A stretch of 64,000 bases of DNA, taken from Clostridium cavendishii DSM 21758 (GTDB lineage Bacteria > Bacillota > Clostridia > Clostridiales > Clostridiaceae). The first letter of the stretch is position 1, and each line of letters begins with the position of its first letter. Below are positions 55,890 through 64,000 of this stretch, piece by piece. The stretch is from contig NZ_FQZB01000012.1 of assembly GCF_900141845.1 (NCBI RefSeq), forward strand, positions 1-64,000, read 5' to 3'. The position numbers and the translations under genes were made by a program. The notes under the pieces were generated by a model. It saw nothing but the letters and a program-made list of their open reading frames with translations, ran no database searches and was not told the origin of the DNA.

Positions 55890-56134
55890 CTTATTTACTC
55901 CTTTTAAATTAACAAAAAACTTGTTTATTTTTCTTAAACTTTAACTTTCTATTATAAGTATTGAAACTTATACTTAAATATAGTAACAATTTAACTGCAT
56001 ACCCTTAGAAATTGATATATCATAGAATATATGCCATTAAATTTATTCTATTTAATCTAAACTTAATTTGATTAGACACATTTGGTCAATTTTAATACAA
56101 GCATTTATTTAATCTCTCTTTTTAAAAATTCAAT

Positions 56135-56470
56135 TTATAATTTTATATATTTGTTTTTATTGTATAAAACGTATCCCAGCTCTTGAAGAACTCCTCCTAT
56201 GCTTGTGAAATTACACGGATTACTTGCTGCTCTTTTAGAAAATTTTTTATTATACCAGCTTCTATTTATTGATCCATTTAACTCACATTCTCTTATAGCA
56301 TATTCAACCTCGGTATATAGTACTTTCTTATAATTACCTTTCTTACCTATTCTATAAGTAAACCCGTCATCTGTTACACTTATTATGCTACTAACACCTC
56401 TTATTTTTTTAAAATTCATTCCGCTATAAATATTATTTTTAAAAAACTCTATGTTTATTTCATTCTTCAT
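56135..56470 (-). CDS. Small unknown protein
   Basis: 111 residues, basic. No family recognised. The C-terminal block NPCNFTSIGGVLQELGYVL and the central VEYAIRECELNGSINRSWYN look conserved in style. The RBS is weak (TGGGGT). It lies alone in the accessory region. Confidence 0.5.
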   Translation of the reverse strand: MKNEINIEFFKNNIYSGMNFKKIRGVSSIISVTDDGFTYRIGKKGNYKKVLYTEVEYAIRECELNGSINRSWYNKKFSKRAASNPCNFTSIGGVLQELGYVLYNKNKYIKL

Positions 56471-56819
56471 TTTTATTACCCCAACTTTCTATTATAGATA
56501 TTTGCTTGCAATAGATAAAATATGTAAACAATACAAACAATGTAAATATCTTTTACCAAAAGATATGTTGAGCATAAATATAACATATAATCCTCCCATT
56601 AACACCTAAAATTAAAATTAGAAAATAGTAAAATTGTTTTCTTCATAACTCATATTATACCATATTTATAACTAAAATTTGTTTATGAGGATTATTTTTA
56701 CAAAAGGGAATAAAATATATTTTTAAAAGTATATTTTTAATAATTATTTTTAAGTTTATAAGTAGTATATTTAGATTATATTCTTACAATACAAAACAAA
56801 ATCCATTGAAATACCTTTA
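56471..56819. other. AT-rich non-coding region
   Basis: No gene is seen. It holds the upstream region of the gene at 56135. No repeat or motif stands out. Confidence 0.35.
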
Positions 56820-56987
56820 TTACATTTCTTTTAACTTTAGTATAAGCATCTCTAAATATTCTTGTGGAAGTTTTTTTAATGCTACATCAATAATAACTTT
56901 AGCTACTAACTCATTAAAAGCTTCCCTATTTTCTTCCTTTGGATAAATACATTTTATGTTTTTAATTTTTCCTTCTATATTCCCCAT
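56820..56987 (-). CDS. Small protein divergent from the recombinase
   Basis: 55 residues. ATG 56987 follows AGGAAG. The product MGNIEGKIKNIKCIYPKEEN begins basic, then becomes a helical ELVAKVIIDVALKKLPQEYL. It lies 255 bases from the recombinase in divergent orientation, where mobile elements often place a small regulator. No family is recognised. Confidence 0.55.
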   Translation of the reverse strand: MGNIEGKIKNIKCIYPKEENREAFNELVAKVIIDVALKKLPQEYLEMLILKLKEM

Positions 56988-57241
56988 AAGCTTCCTGATA
57001 ATTAAATGCTATCTTTATATTATATGCTGTTTCTTTTTGCTTACTGCATATTGTAATAAATTTTTTGGTGTAAAAACTTAAAGCCTCCATAAACTAAATT
57101 AGGATGATACATAAGAAGAGGTCTTATGTATAAAAAATACCTATCTAAATATAATCCTTCTATTTACTCGAATAATCCTATCCTTATAGAAATACATTTT
57201 ACTATAAGATACTTAATTAGCAATCCTACTGAGGTGTATTA

Positions 57242-58837
57242 ATGATAGCCGCTATTTACTCAAGAAAATCTATTTTTACAGGTAAAGGAGATTCTGTAGA
57301 AAATCAAGTTCAAATGTGTAAGGAATATGCAGAAAAGAATTTAAACATATCTGAATTTCTTATCTATGAAGACGAAGGCTTTTCAGGAGGTAATATAAAT
57401 AGACCTAAATTTCAAAAGCTTCTAAAAGACATTAAAGAAAAAAAGTTTAATTGCCTTATCTGTTATCGTCTTGATAGAATTAGTCGTAACGTATCTGATT
57501 TTTCATCTACCCTAGAATTATTAGAAGAATATAATATTAGCTTTGTGTCTATAAAAGAACAGTTTGACACTTCTACTCCTATGGGAAAAGCTATGGTATA
57601 TATATCTAGTGTCTTTGCTCAGCTTGAAAGAGAAACTATAGCAGAAAGAGTTAGAGATAATATGCTAGAACTTGCTAAAAGCGGAAGATGGCTTGGAGGT
57701 CAAACACCATTAGGTTTTGGTAGTGAAAAAGTTACTTTTTTTGATAATGAATTTAAAGAAAGAACCATGTATCAGCTAATCCCAATTGAAGATGAACTAA
57801 ACTTAGTAAAACTCATCTTTAATAAATATTCTGAATTAAAATCCCTTCGTAAAGTAAATCAATATCTCCTAGAAAATAACTTTAAAACAAAACAAGGTGC
57901 AAATTGGAATGTAAGAGCCATTTCAGACTTATTAACTAGCCCTACATATGTAAGAGCTACAAAAACTATATTTAGCTATCTAGAATCTAAAGGAATTTCC
58001 TGTGTTGGGACTCCTAACAGTAAGAATGGAATTTTGACCTATAATAAAAAGAAAGGAAAAAAATCATATAGATCTACTGAAGAATGGATAGCAGCAATTG
58101 CAAGACATGAAGGGATAATCCCTGCCACTGAATGGCTTAATATACAGAAAACACTAAAAGAAAACAAATCTAAAGCTCCAAGACTAGGTAAAACTCACAA
58201 TGCTCTTCTTACTGGAATTCTAAAATGCGGACACTGTGGATCCCCTATGACTGTTATTCATGGGGATTTAGATGCTAATGGTAATAAACGTTTATACTAT
58301 GTTTGCTCTATGAAAATTTATTCTAAAAGAACTAGATGTAATAACGGTAATTTGAGAACTATAGATATCGAAAAGGTGGTATTAGATAAGTTAAAAGAGA
58401 TTACTGTAGATAATGGACTATTAATTAAAGAGTTAGAAAAATTTAAACTCCAAAATCATATTAATACTGAAAACATTGAAGTTGAAAATATTAAAAAATC
58501 TATAAAAGACAATGAAGTTGCAATAGAAACTTTAATAAAACAACTTGCAGAAGATGAAACTTCAACTATTACTAAGTATGTAGTTGCTGAAGTTGAAAAA
58601 CGTGAGAAATCTATTAAAGAATTGAAACTTAAACTTTCACAAGCTTTAGAAAAACAAACAAATGTATCTTCTTATTACGAAAATATAGATTATGTTATTA
58701 ATACTATTAGAAATTTTTACTCTAATATATGCTTTGAAGATTTTGAAGTGAAAAAATTTATAATATCCTCTCTAATTGATAAAATCACCTGGGACTCCCC
58801 CACTGGAACTGTTGAAATAAATTTATGGGGAAGTTAA
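57242..58837 (+). CDS. Large serine recombinase
   Basis: 531 residues. Resolvase-type catalytic domain at the N-terminus with the nucleophile Ser8 in AIYSRKS, RLDRISRN near 79, and the ERETIAERVRDNM helix. A recombinase domain follows (about 160-260), then a zinc ribbon (CGHCGSPM near 331, with a later Cys pair), then a coiled coil (about 400-475). Such enzymes integrate or excise elements at att sites. ATG 57242 follows GAGG. A decayed copy of the gene's end lies at 53643. Confidence 0.96.
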   Translation: MIAAIYSRKSIFTGKGDSVENQVQMCKEYAEKNLNISEFLIYEDEGFSGGNINRPKFQKLLKDIKEKKFNCLICYRLDRISRNVSDFSSTLELLEEYNISFVSIKEQFDTSTPMGKAMVYISSVFAQLERETIAERVRDNMLELAKSGRWLGGQTPLGFGSEKVTFFDNEFKERTMYQLIPIEDELNLVKLIFNKYSELKSLRKVNQYLLENNFKTKQGANWNVRAISDLLTSPTYVRATKTIFSYLESKGISCVGTPNSKNGILTYNKKKGKKSYRSTEEWIAAIARHEGIIPATEWLNIQKTLKENKSKAPRLGKTHNALLTGILKCGHCGSPMTVIHGDLDANGNKRLYYVCSMKIYSKRTRCNNGNLRTIDIEKVVLDKLKEITVDNGLLIKELEKFKLQNHINTENIEVENIKKSIKDNEVAIETLIKQLAEDETSTITKYVVAEVEKREKSIKELKLKLSQALEKQTNVSSYYENIDYVINTIRNFYSNICFEDFEVKKFIISSLIDKITWDSPTGTVEINLWGS

Positions 58838-58874
58838 ATTGTATAACTACTAAATTTAAAAAATATATCCAGGT

Positions 58875-58932
58875 GAAAAGCCTATAGCTTGTTTTATTTA
58901 GTAGTTCAAGATATGGGCTTTTCGTATTTTTT
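58875..58932. terminator. Terminator of the recombinase gene
   Basis: GAAAAGCCTATAGCTTG (58875-58891) pairs imperfectly with CAAGATATGGGCTTTTC (58907-58923); T6 follows. A diverged copy stands at about 53801-53845 behind the decayed recombinase end. Confidence 0.7.
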
Positions 58933-59002
58933 ATAACTACTTTAGTCTTAATACTTTATAAAATCCAAACTAAGAATATATAGTTTTGTTATTTATTAAT
59001 AC

Positions 59003-59506
59003 TTAGTTCACGTAAAATGTTATATTCTCAAGTTTATATACTATTGAATTGTTATATAAAGGATTTATTATCCTTATAGTATAATTATATTTTGTATCAT
59101 ATCCACTTATTGTTTTTATATCAGTATTTATTTTCTCATGATTTATACTATTTGCTCCATATACTATTCTTATCACATTAAATATAATTTCTAATATCTC
59201 TAATGAATTTTTATCTTTAAACTTGCCTTCATAAACAATTTCACCAAAGGTATCACTTGATGTTATATTATGCTCTCTAAAAGAATCATCAATAAACATG
59301 AAATGTTCATTTAAACAGAAAATAGATATTTGCCAAGGATAAAAGCAAATAAAAAAATCCTCTTTATCGCCATCTAGCTTTAAATATTTTATCTCCTTAT
59401 CTTCGCAATCAATTTCAAATTTAAAATCAACATTTGGTAATCCTTTAATATGAGATAATAAATGTTCTTTTATATCTTCATTGGATATATCTACACTGCG
59501 TCTCAT
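59003..59506 (-). CDS. Acidic immunity-like protein, unknown
   Basis: 167 residues, soluble, acidic. GGAGGG precedes ATG 59506. The centre FFICFYPWQISIFCLNEHFM and the C-terminal ISGYDTKYNYTIRII are notable. No named family. Its 3' end exists as a decayed duplicate at 53860-54120. It is first (rightward) of an array of small minus-strand genes beside the recombinase. Confidence 0.6.
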   Translation of the reverse strand: MRRSVDISNEDIKEHLLSHIKGLPNVDFKFEIDCEDKEIKYLKLDGDKEDFFICFYPWQISIFCLNEHFMFIDDSFREHNITSSDTFGEIVYEGKFKDKNSLEILEIIFNVIRIVYGANSINHEKINTDIKTISGYDTKYNYTIRIINPLYNNSIVYKLENITFYVN

Positions 59507-59585
59507 AATCCCTCCAGTTTTATAGTTTAAATATAATATTTCTTTAAGTTATTGTATTTTATGGCTAATTAGATAAATTAGAATT

Positions 59586-59996
59586 TTAAACTTTCTTTTC
59601 TCTTTCAATATAATCATCTACCAGTTTCCAAAATCCTTCAAAATCATTATTAATATAGGTATCATTTTCTAAATCAAGATATCTATCATAATCTTCTATA
59701 TCAAAATATTTACATTTTTTTAATATTTCGGCCTCTTCTATTGCGCCACAATTTTTTAATGCAATAATAGTTTCATTTACGTACTCTTTAGTTGAATTAT
59801 TGAAGAAACCTACCAATCCTTCCATTTGTAATTCTGTATCATAATCAATAATAAAAATCACATCTTGTACAAATTGTGGATACTTTTTAATTTCATTTCT
59901 ATTTATTGGCTCATTATATATATCTGCCATTGATTGTAAAAAATCATCAGCACTCATTTCATTTATTCGTTTTAAGGCTTTATCTATAAAATTCAT
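59586..59996 (-). CDS. DMP19/DUF4375 family protein
   Basis: 136 residues from ATG 59996, 8 bases after GGAG; the frame extends upstream without an RBS. DUF4375 pattern: FVQDVIFIIDYDTELQMEGL, then GFFNNSTKEYVNETIIALKN and CGAIEEAEILKK. The DMP19 relative mimics DNA and blocks DNA-binding proteins; here an immunity role is more likely from context. Strongly acidic, as expected. Confidence 0.8.
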   Translation of the reverse strand: MNFIDKALKRINEMSADDFLQSMADIYNEPINRNEIKKYPQFVQDVIFIIDYDTELQMEGLVGFFNNSTKEYVNETIIALKNCGAIEEAEILKKCKYFDIEDYDRYLDLENDTYINNDFEGFWKLVDDYIEREKKV

Positions 59997-60106
59997 TAGA
60001 ACATCTCCAATACAAATTACTGTTTTTTTGGGATAGTATATTCTTGCTAAAGATTCTAAAAACAATAGATAATCTTTATTAAAGTCTAGTTTTTTATTTA
60101 ATTATT

Positions 60107-60716
60107 TTATATAATATCTAGGGAGAACCATTTTTTAAATTGCTGTACTACCTGATCTGCATGGGCACTATCATGTATAATAAAATATTTATATAGTGGC
60201 CCTTTTAAAAATTCAAGTAAATCATTTCTAATTAAATTCAGTTTCTCAATTAAAATATTCCTATCACATTCTATAAAGCAAATTTCACTTCTTTGCTTTT
60301 TATTAAAATCATCTTCCCATATACGAATGTTATTTCCAATATACTCAAAGCTAGGATACGGGTCATGACCTAACCAAGGTAATTCTTTAATAATAGTGGC
60401 ATCCAATACTTCCTTCCAACCCGCAACAACAACTTGGGAATATCTTTTTATCTTCTCCAATAAATAAAATTCCTCCAGCAATAGCTATTTCATCTTCAGA
60501 TAGCAGTTCTCTTATGACTAATTCTTTATCTTGTTCAATATTAATATTATTATATCCTAATAATTCAATCAAAAATAATTCCACATCCTCTTCAGAAGAC
60601 TCTCTATCTAAAATAACAAATTCCTTTCTCTCTATGCTATCATCAATCCAACTTGGAGCATCATAATATGGATTTTGAATTATCGCATCAACTTCTATTA
60701 ATTTACAATTACCCAC
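60107..60716 (-). pseudogene. Frameshifted conserved immunity-like gene
   Basis: The 5' part starts at GTG 60716 behind AGAGGTG and runs to FIGEDKKIFPSCCCGLEG. The 3' part is in another frame (GWKEVLDATIIKELPWLGHD to the stop at 60107) and has no start or RBS of its own. Joined at about 60405-60415, they give a single protein of about 200 residues in which CCCGLEGWKEV reads through naturally. This indicates one gene broken by a small indel; a sequencing error is also possible. Confidence 0.7.
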
Positions 60717-60862
60717 TTTGCTCACCTCTATATAATTTAACCTACTTAAATGCTTTAAAATAAACAAATAGTGTAGCTTTTTAATTAAGTTTCATATTTT
60801 ATTTATGACTTCCATAATAGTAACCTAAATAATCAAAAAATATGTGATTTTTTATTTTAACT

Positions 60863-60961
60863 TCATTGAATATCTTCACAACAACTTTCACAATTTAAAT
60901 CTAAAAATTCTATAATCTCTTCTTTTTGCGCATTTTTAAAAAAAGCATATACTGACCTCAT
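60863..60961 (-). CDS. Very small Cys-containing protein, tentative
   Basis: 32 residues. ATG 60961 after AAGGGTGAT. MRSVYAFFKNAQKEEIIEFL then DLNCESCCEDIQ. It may be a real small gene or a gene fragment. Low support beyond the ribosome site. Confidence 0.35.
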   Translation of the reverse strand: MRSVYAFFKNAQKEEIIEFLDLNCESCCEDIQ

Positions 60962-61061
60962 AATATCACCCTTTAGTACTATTAAAAAAATTTAGTCTTT
61001 TAATCTTAGGATTTGATACTTAAGTATATTATTAATATTTATAATATACTTATAATAAATA

Positions 61062-61508
61062 TTATTGATAATATATATCTATCTTTTCCCACATACCATT
61101 TTTAATTGAAAATATCGCCCTTAATTCTATATTTACAAATTCACCCCAATACCCCATTACTACTTTATCTGACTCAAAAGTAATCCATTCAAGAGAAACT
61201 ATATAGTTTCTAATATCAAATTTCCCCTTTTGAAAAGAATTATTGCAAAATTCTTGTACCATATTATCAATTTCTTTTATATGTAGTAAAAAGCTTGCCA
61301 CTACATCATTACTTACATTTTCATGTCCATCTATTTCAATAGAAAAATCTAATTCATTGCAATCAATTAATACTGTTTCTTGTGTTTTATCTGCTGCCTC
61401 CCATATTTCTAAAATAATATCTTCAGGATATCGATTCATCTTAATTTTATATTTTGAATTCTCCACTTGTGTATATTCCTTCCAAAACACTTTTATATAT
61501 TTGACCAT
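61062..61508 (-). CDS. Acidic immunity-like protein, unknown
   Basis: 148 residues, soluble, acidic. The C-terminal VVMGYWGEFVNIELRAIF is a pattern I associate with immunity-type proteins, but I cannot name the family. The RBS is weak (AAGTAAC). It is part of the minus-strand array. Confidence 0.55.
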   Translation of the reverse strand: MVKYIKVFWKEYTQVENSKYKIKMNRYPEDIILEIWEAADKTQETVLIDCNELDFSIEIDGHENVSNDVVASFLLHIKEIDNMVQEFCNNSFQKGKFDIRNYIVSLEWITFESDKVVMGYWGEFVNIELRAIFSIKNGMWEKIDIYYQ

Positions 61509-61609
61509 ATGTTACTTGTTTATTTTTCTTTTTTAAAATTTGTTTTATTATATATTATGCTAGTTTTGTTTAATGACACAAATTGGAATTTGCAACTCCA
61601 AAACAAGAA

Positions 61610-62110
61610 TCAATAATACCATTGCCAAAGTTGATAATTATATTCATCATCGCTAACTAAAGCAACATCAATCACTTTTTTATCTACTAAGTCAATTAAG
61701 CAAAATCCTTCACCAAAACCACATTTGCAAGAACCATGTAAATCATTAAGTTTCAAATCATGATACAATAATTGAAGTACTGCTTCAGATAAGTTACTAA
61801 TAGTAATTTTAGCATAACCTTCATAATATCCACCATTAATAAAGATATATTCTTTTTTACTTGTTAATTCTGCTTTATCTATAATCCATTTACAAAATTG
61901 ATTATCATCAGTCGTGCATGTCAATTTACTGTACGGCTCAATATTACTTTGTCGCCATAATTCATAGTATAAAGAAATAATATTTTTATAATAATCTCTC
62001 TCATCACCAATTTCATATATTTCTATAATAGTTATTGCATTCATGGAGTTCATTAAATTTTTGAAATATAATTGTTTCCTTTTATGTTCAATCAATTCTT
62101 TTCTGTCCAT
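61610..62110 (-). CDS. Unknown protein in the immunity-like array
   Basis: 166 residues. ATG 62110 follows AGGAG. Blocks FINGGYYEGYAKITISNLSE and CKCGFGEGFCLIDLVDKK; ends in YQLWQWYY. No family recognised. Acidic, soluble. Confidence 0.6.
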   Translation of the reverse strand: MDRKELIEHKRKQLYFKNLMNSMNAITIIEIYEIGDERDYYKNIISLYYELWRQSNIEPYSKLTCTTDDNQFCKWIIDKAELTSKKEYIFINGGYYEGYAKITISNLSEAVLQLLYHDLKLNDLHGSCKCGFGEGFCLIDLVDKKVIDVALVSDDEYNYQLWQWYY

Positions 62111-62175
62111 AATTAATTACTCCTAATATTCATTTTGCAATAATAAAATCTTTTAATAACTTAGAATTTGAAAAT

Positions 62176-62763
62176 TTATTTTTTATTGTTTACCTGTATT
62201 AAAAAATCAAATTCCAATTTAATTATCTCACTCATAGGAATTTCTCTACGATGTCTACTTTCTAATGAATCAGCTTCCACCCATAAGAATGGATAAAAAC
62301 TTATTCCATTATCATTACTTATTCTTTTCATATCATCTTTCCATGTGTTCCATCTATAATCCTTGTAATATGTATCAGTATCTCCATGAAATGCCCAATA
62401 AAGAAACTCTGAAAAAGAAATATCCATAGACTCCCATTCCAAGCAGTCAGGTGAAAAATAACTAATGTTTCCATCATTAAGAATTGCAAATAGACCACCT
62501 AAAACATCTTCTGCAAAAATAATATTGGAATATGGAAATAAATCATTTCTTTCATAAAAGTTCAATTCTCCAGATCCGTAAAATCTAATCCAGTTTTCAA
62601 CTATAATTCCACCAGTTTTAAAAAGAATAGTTCCAAATAAACTTTCTTCATTTATTTGATATACTTTCTTAATACAATTCAATATTTTAATATCAATAGG
62701 AAGAAATTTTATCTCTTTTTTAGAATTTTCAATACTCTCTAAAATCTTTTCATACCTATTCAT
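62176..62763 (-). CDS. DUF2625 family protein
   Basis: 195 residues. DUF2625 pattern: NWIRFYGSGELNFYERNDLF, then IIFAEDVLGGLFAILNDGNI and YFSPDCLEWESMDISFSEFL. DUF2625 is a SUKH-like immunity-type family; function by context only. GGAGAG precedes ATG 62763. Slightly shorter than the usual ~215 residues. Confidence 0.82.
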   Translation of the reverse strand: MNRYEKILESIENSKKEIKFLPIDIKILNCIKKVYQINEESLFGTILFKTGGIIVENWIRFYGSGELNFYERNDLFPYSNIIFAEDVLGGLFAILNDGNISYFSPDCLEWESMDISFSEFLYWAFHGDTDTYYKDYRWNTWKDDMKRISNDNGISFYPFLWVEADSLESRHRREIPMSEIIKLEFDFLIQVNNKK

Positions 62764-62834
62764 TTATCTCTCCTACAAATTACTATTTATTTTACTCAAC
62801 ACTAAATTGAAATCTGTCCAATTCCGTATTATGT

Positions 62835-63350
62835 TCATAATATCTTCTTAACAGAGAATAGAAGATGAGGCATATCAATGCCACGGTAATGCTTGATAAA
62901 CTTATCTACACAAGTCATTCCATTTCGTATTGCTACGTTTTGTGACGGTATATTTGTATCTCGAATAATAGAATATACTTCTTTAGCATCTAGCTTATCA
63001 AAGGCGTATTCCTTACAGGCAATTGCGGCCTCACTTGCATATCCGTGATGCCAGTGTTCTTTTTGAAAAAGATATCCGACTTCCAATACTTTATCGTTGT
63101 TGCAATCTTGCATTGACAACCCGCATTGTCCTATCATTATACCTGTTTCTTTCAAAACAACTGCCCATAGACCAAAGCCAAATTCTTTATAACGTTCAAT
63201 TTGTCTGTCAAGCCATCCTTGAACCTCATCAAAGCTAAATGCACCATCATAAGCATACATTACATCATCATCCTGTAAAATCTTACAAAGAGTCGGAAAA
63301 TCTGCTTGTGTCATTTCTCTTAAAACTAACCGCTGAGTTTCTAATACCAT
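62835..63350 (-). CDS. GNAT N-acetyltransferase (RimJ/RimL-like)
   Basis: 171 residues. It acetylates an amino group using acetyl-CoA. Pattern LETQRLVLREMTQADFPTLC at the start; QCGLSMQ; core VGYLFQKEHWHHGYASEAAI near 92-111 with the CoA loop; NVAIRNGM near 146. GGAGG precedes the ATG. G+C is visibly higher than its neighbours, suggesting separate acquisition. The substrate is unknown. Confidence 0.92.
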   Translation of the reverse strand: MVLETQRLVLREMTQADFPTLCKILQDDDVMYAYDGAFSFDEVQGWLDRQIERYKEFGFGLWAVVLKETGIMIGQCGLSMQDCNNDKVLEVGYLFQKEHWHHGYASEAAIACKEYAFDKLDAKEVYSIIRDTNIPSQNVAIRNGMTCVDKFIKHYRGIDMPHLLFSVKKIL

Positions 63351-63526
63351 GCTATTACCTCCTATAAATTAGGTTAAAATCTGCAATACAAATTACTATT
63401 TCTCTAAATATCATATAAATTATCCTTATTTTGAACTTCTAATTTGCAAGGTCGTGCATATTGTATTTTCACGATATTTACAACCTATAAGAATATTGAG
63501 ATATTAATACGAAGTAAAGATTATTC

Positions 63527-63985
63527 TCATCTTTTGTATCCATAAATTATTATATTTTTACCATTTAATTCATAAGGTATGTTGTTTCTTTCTAAAATTT
63601 CTAAAACTTCTTTTGTTTCATCTATTAACTCGTCCTCAATTAACTTACCTCTATGTTTGTAATAGTAAGGTGCTATTTCCATCCATTCAATCCAAAAACA
63701 TGGATACAATAACTCTAAAGCCCAATCACCCCAATATGTAGGTTTTGATGTCATTTGAGGATTACTATTTGATAAAATATCCTTTACAAAATATGCTGGT
63801 GGAAATTTCAAATCATGTATATCATTTATAAGTTCTTTCCACTTTGTATTATTCATTATGGAAAAATATCCATTATTCTCAACATACTCTTTAACTTTAC
63901 GTTTTTGTTTTTCCATTTGTTTAATGACTTCATCACTTGTAGTGTCCAGTAGATCCAGTTGTTTCAACGAATGTATCTCCTTCAT
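63527..63985 (-). CDS. DUF6678 family protein
   Basis: 152 residues. ATG 63985 lies 8 bases after GAGGG; the ATG at the very edge has no visible RBS. DUF6678 pattern: KWKELINDIHDLKFPPAYFV, then PTYWGDWALELLYPCFWIEW and IAPYYYKHRGKLI, ending NIIIYGYKR. Probably an immunity-type protein. Complete in the window. Confidence 0.82.
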   Translation of the reverse strand: MKEIHSLKQLDLLDTTSDEVIKQMEKQKRKVKEYVENNGYFSIMNNTKWKELINDIHDLKFPPAYFVKDILSNSNPQMTSKPTYWGDWALELLYPCFWIEWMEIAPYYYKHRGKLIEDELIDETKEVLEILERNNIPYELNGKNIIIYGYKR

Positions 63986-64000
63986 AATAGGTACCCTCAT

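Noticed and set aside
53643..58837. Calling the two recombinase ends attL/attR of an integrated element
   Set aside because: The shared sequence is coding sequence with decay, not a short core flanking the element; the duplication is real but the att role is not shown.
60107..60481. Separate 124-residue gene starting with MLEEFYLLEK
   Set aside because: Its apparent start is a TTG with no ribosome site, and its C-terminal part completes the upstream frame; treated as one frameshifted gene.
1..64000. tRNA, rRNA or known riboswitch
   Set aside because: I saw no GC-rich RNA gene segments, no T-loop patterns and no recognisable riboswitch core on either strand.

Overview
The window is a low-GC, AT-rich stretch of a spore-forming, anaerobic Firmicute, most likely Clostridium sensu stricto. 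Support comes from the sporulation genes (cotJABC-like operon, alpha/beta SASPs, gerW/ytfI pair), a single-chain pyruvate:ferredoxin oxidoreductase, clostridial families (DUF3787, DUF2284, DUF2935), AGGAGG-type ribosome binding sites with GTG/TTG starts, and strongly A/T-biased codons. I see no rRNA, tRNA or CRISPR.

Region 1 (1-17.2 kb, all minus strand) is one end of a nonribosomal peptide locus. In transcription order it holds a PP-loop ATPase of the N-acetyl-sugar amidotransferase type, two paralogous GT1-type glycosyltransferases, a free-standing adenylation-thiolation (A-T) protein, and a giant NRPS (C-A-T-C-A-T-C-A-T-C-A...) that runs off the left edge. Read by eye, the specificity pockets suggest Asn - Gln/Glu - Pro - Phe as the first residues. 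No epimerase or thioesterase lies in the window.

Region 2 (17.5-33.4 kb) is mostly chromosomal housekeeping and sporulation: DUF2284, a small holin-like membrane protein, an FAD/Rieske oxidoreductase, an esterase, a Gly/Ser/Thr-rich protein, DUF1259, DUF2935, gerW-ytfI, nifJ, DUF3787, three tandem SASP copies (the middle one has lost its start and RBS), cotJABC and a second Mn-catalase-like protein.

Region 3 (33.7-46.7 kb) is a copper/metal and envelope block: a Cys-rich copper-storage-like protein, an HMA-TauE/UreH-cupredoxin fusion, CopZ, CopA and CsoR with a GC-rich operator, a DsrE-like protein, a divergent Lgt, a two-component system, a Cys-rich small membrane protein and DUF1361.

Region 4 (47-53.3 kb) contains a small secreted protein, a zinc phospholipase C-like protein, a PHP phosphoesterase and a metallo-beta-lactamase remnant. 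It then holds what I consider the most interesting locus: a two-gene plus-strand operon encoding an unknown 275-residue protein and a YopT-like (C58) cysteine protease, next to a convergent gene for a sigma factor resembling TcdR/BotR/UviA. TTTACA boxes precede both the protease operon and the sigma gene. This looks like an undescribed toxin locus with its own sigma factor.

Region 5 (53.6-64 kb) is an accessory island: a large serine recombinase, a decayed duplicate of its 3' end, a truncated FAD enzyme, a frameshifted gene, and a minus-strand array of small acidic immunity-like genes (Imm63-like, DUF4375, DUF2625, DUF6678 and unnamed ones) with no cognate toxin in view, plus a GNAT acetyltransferase.
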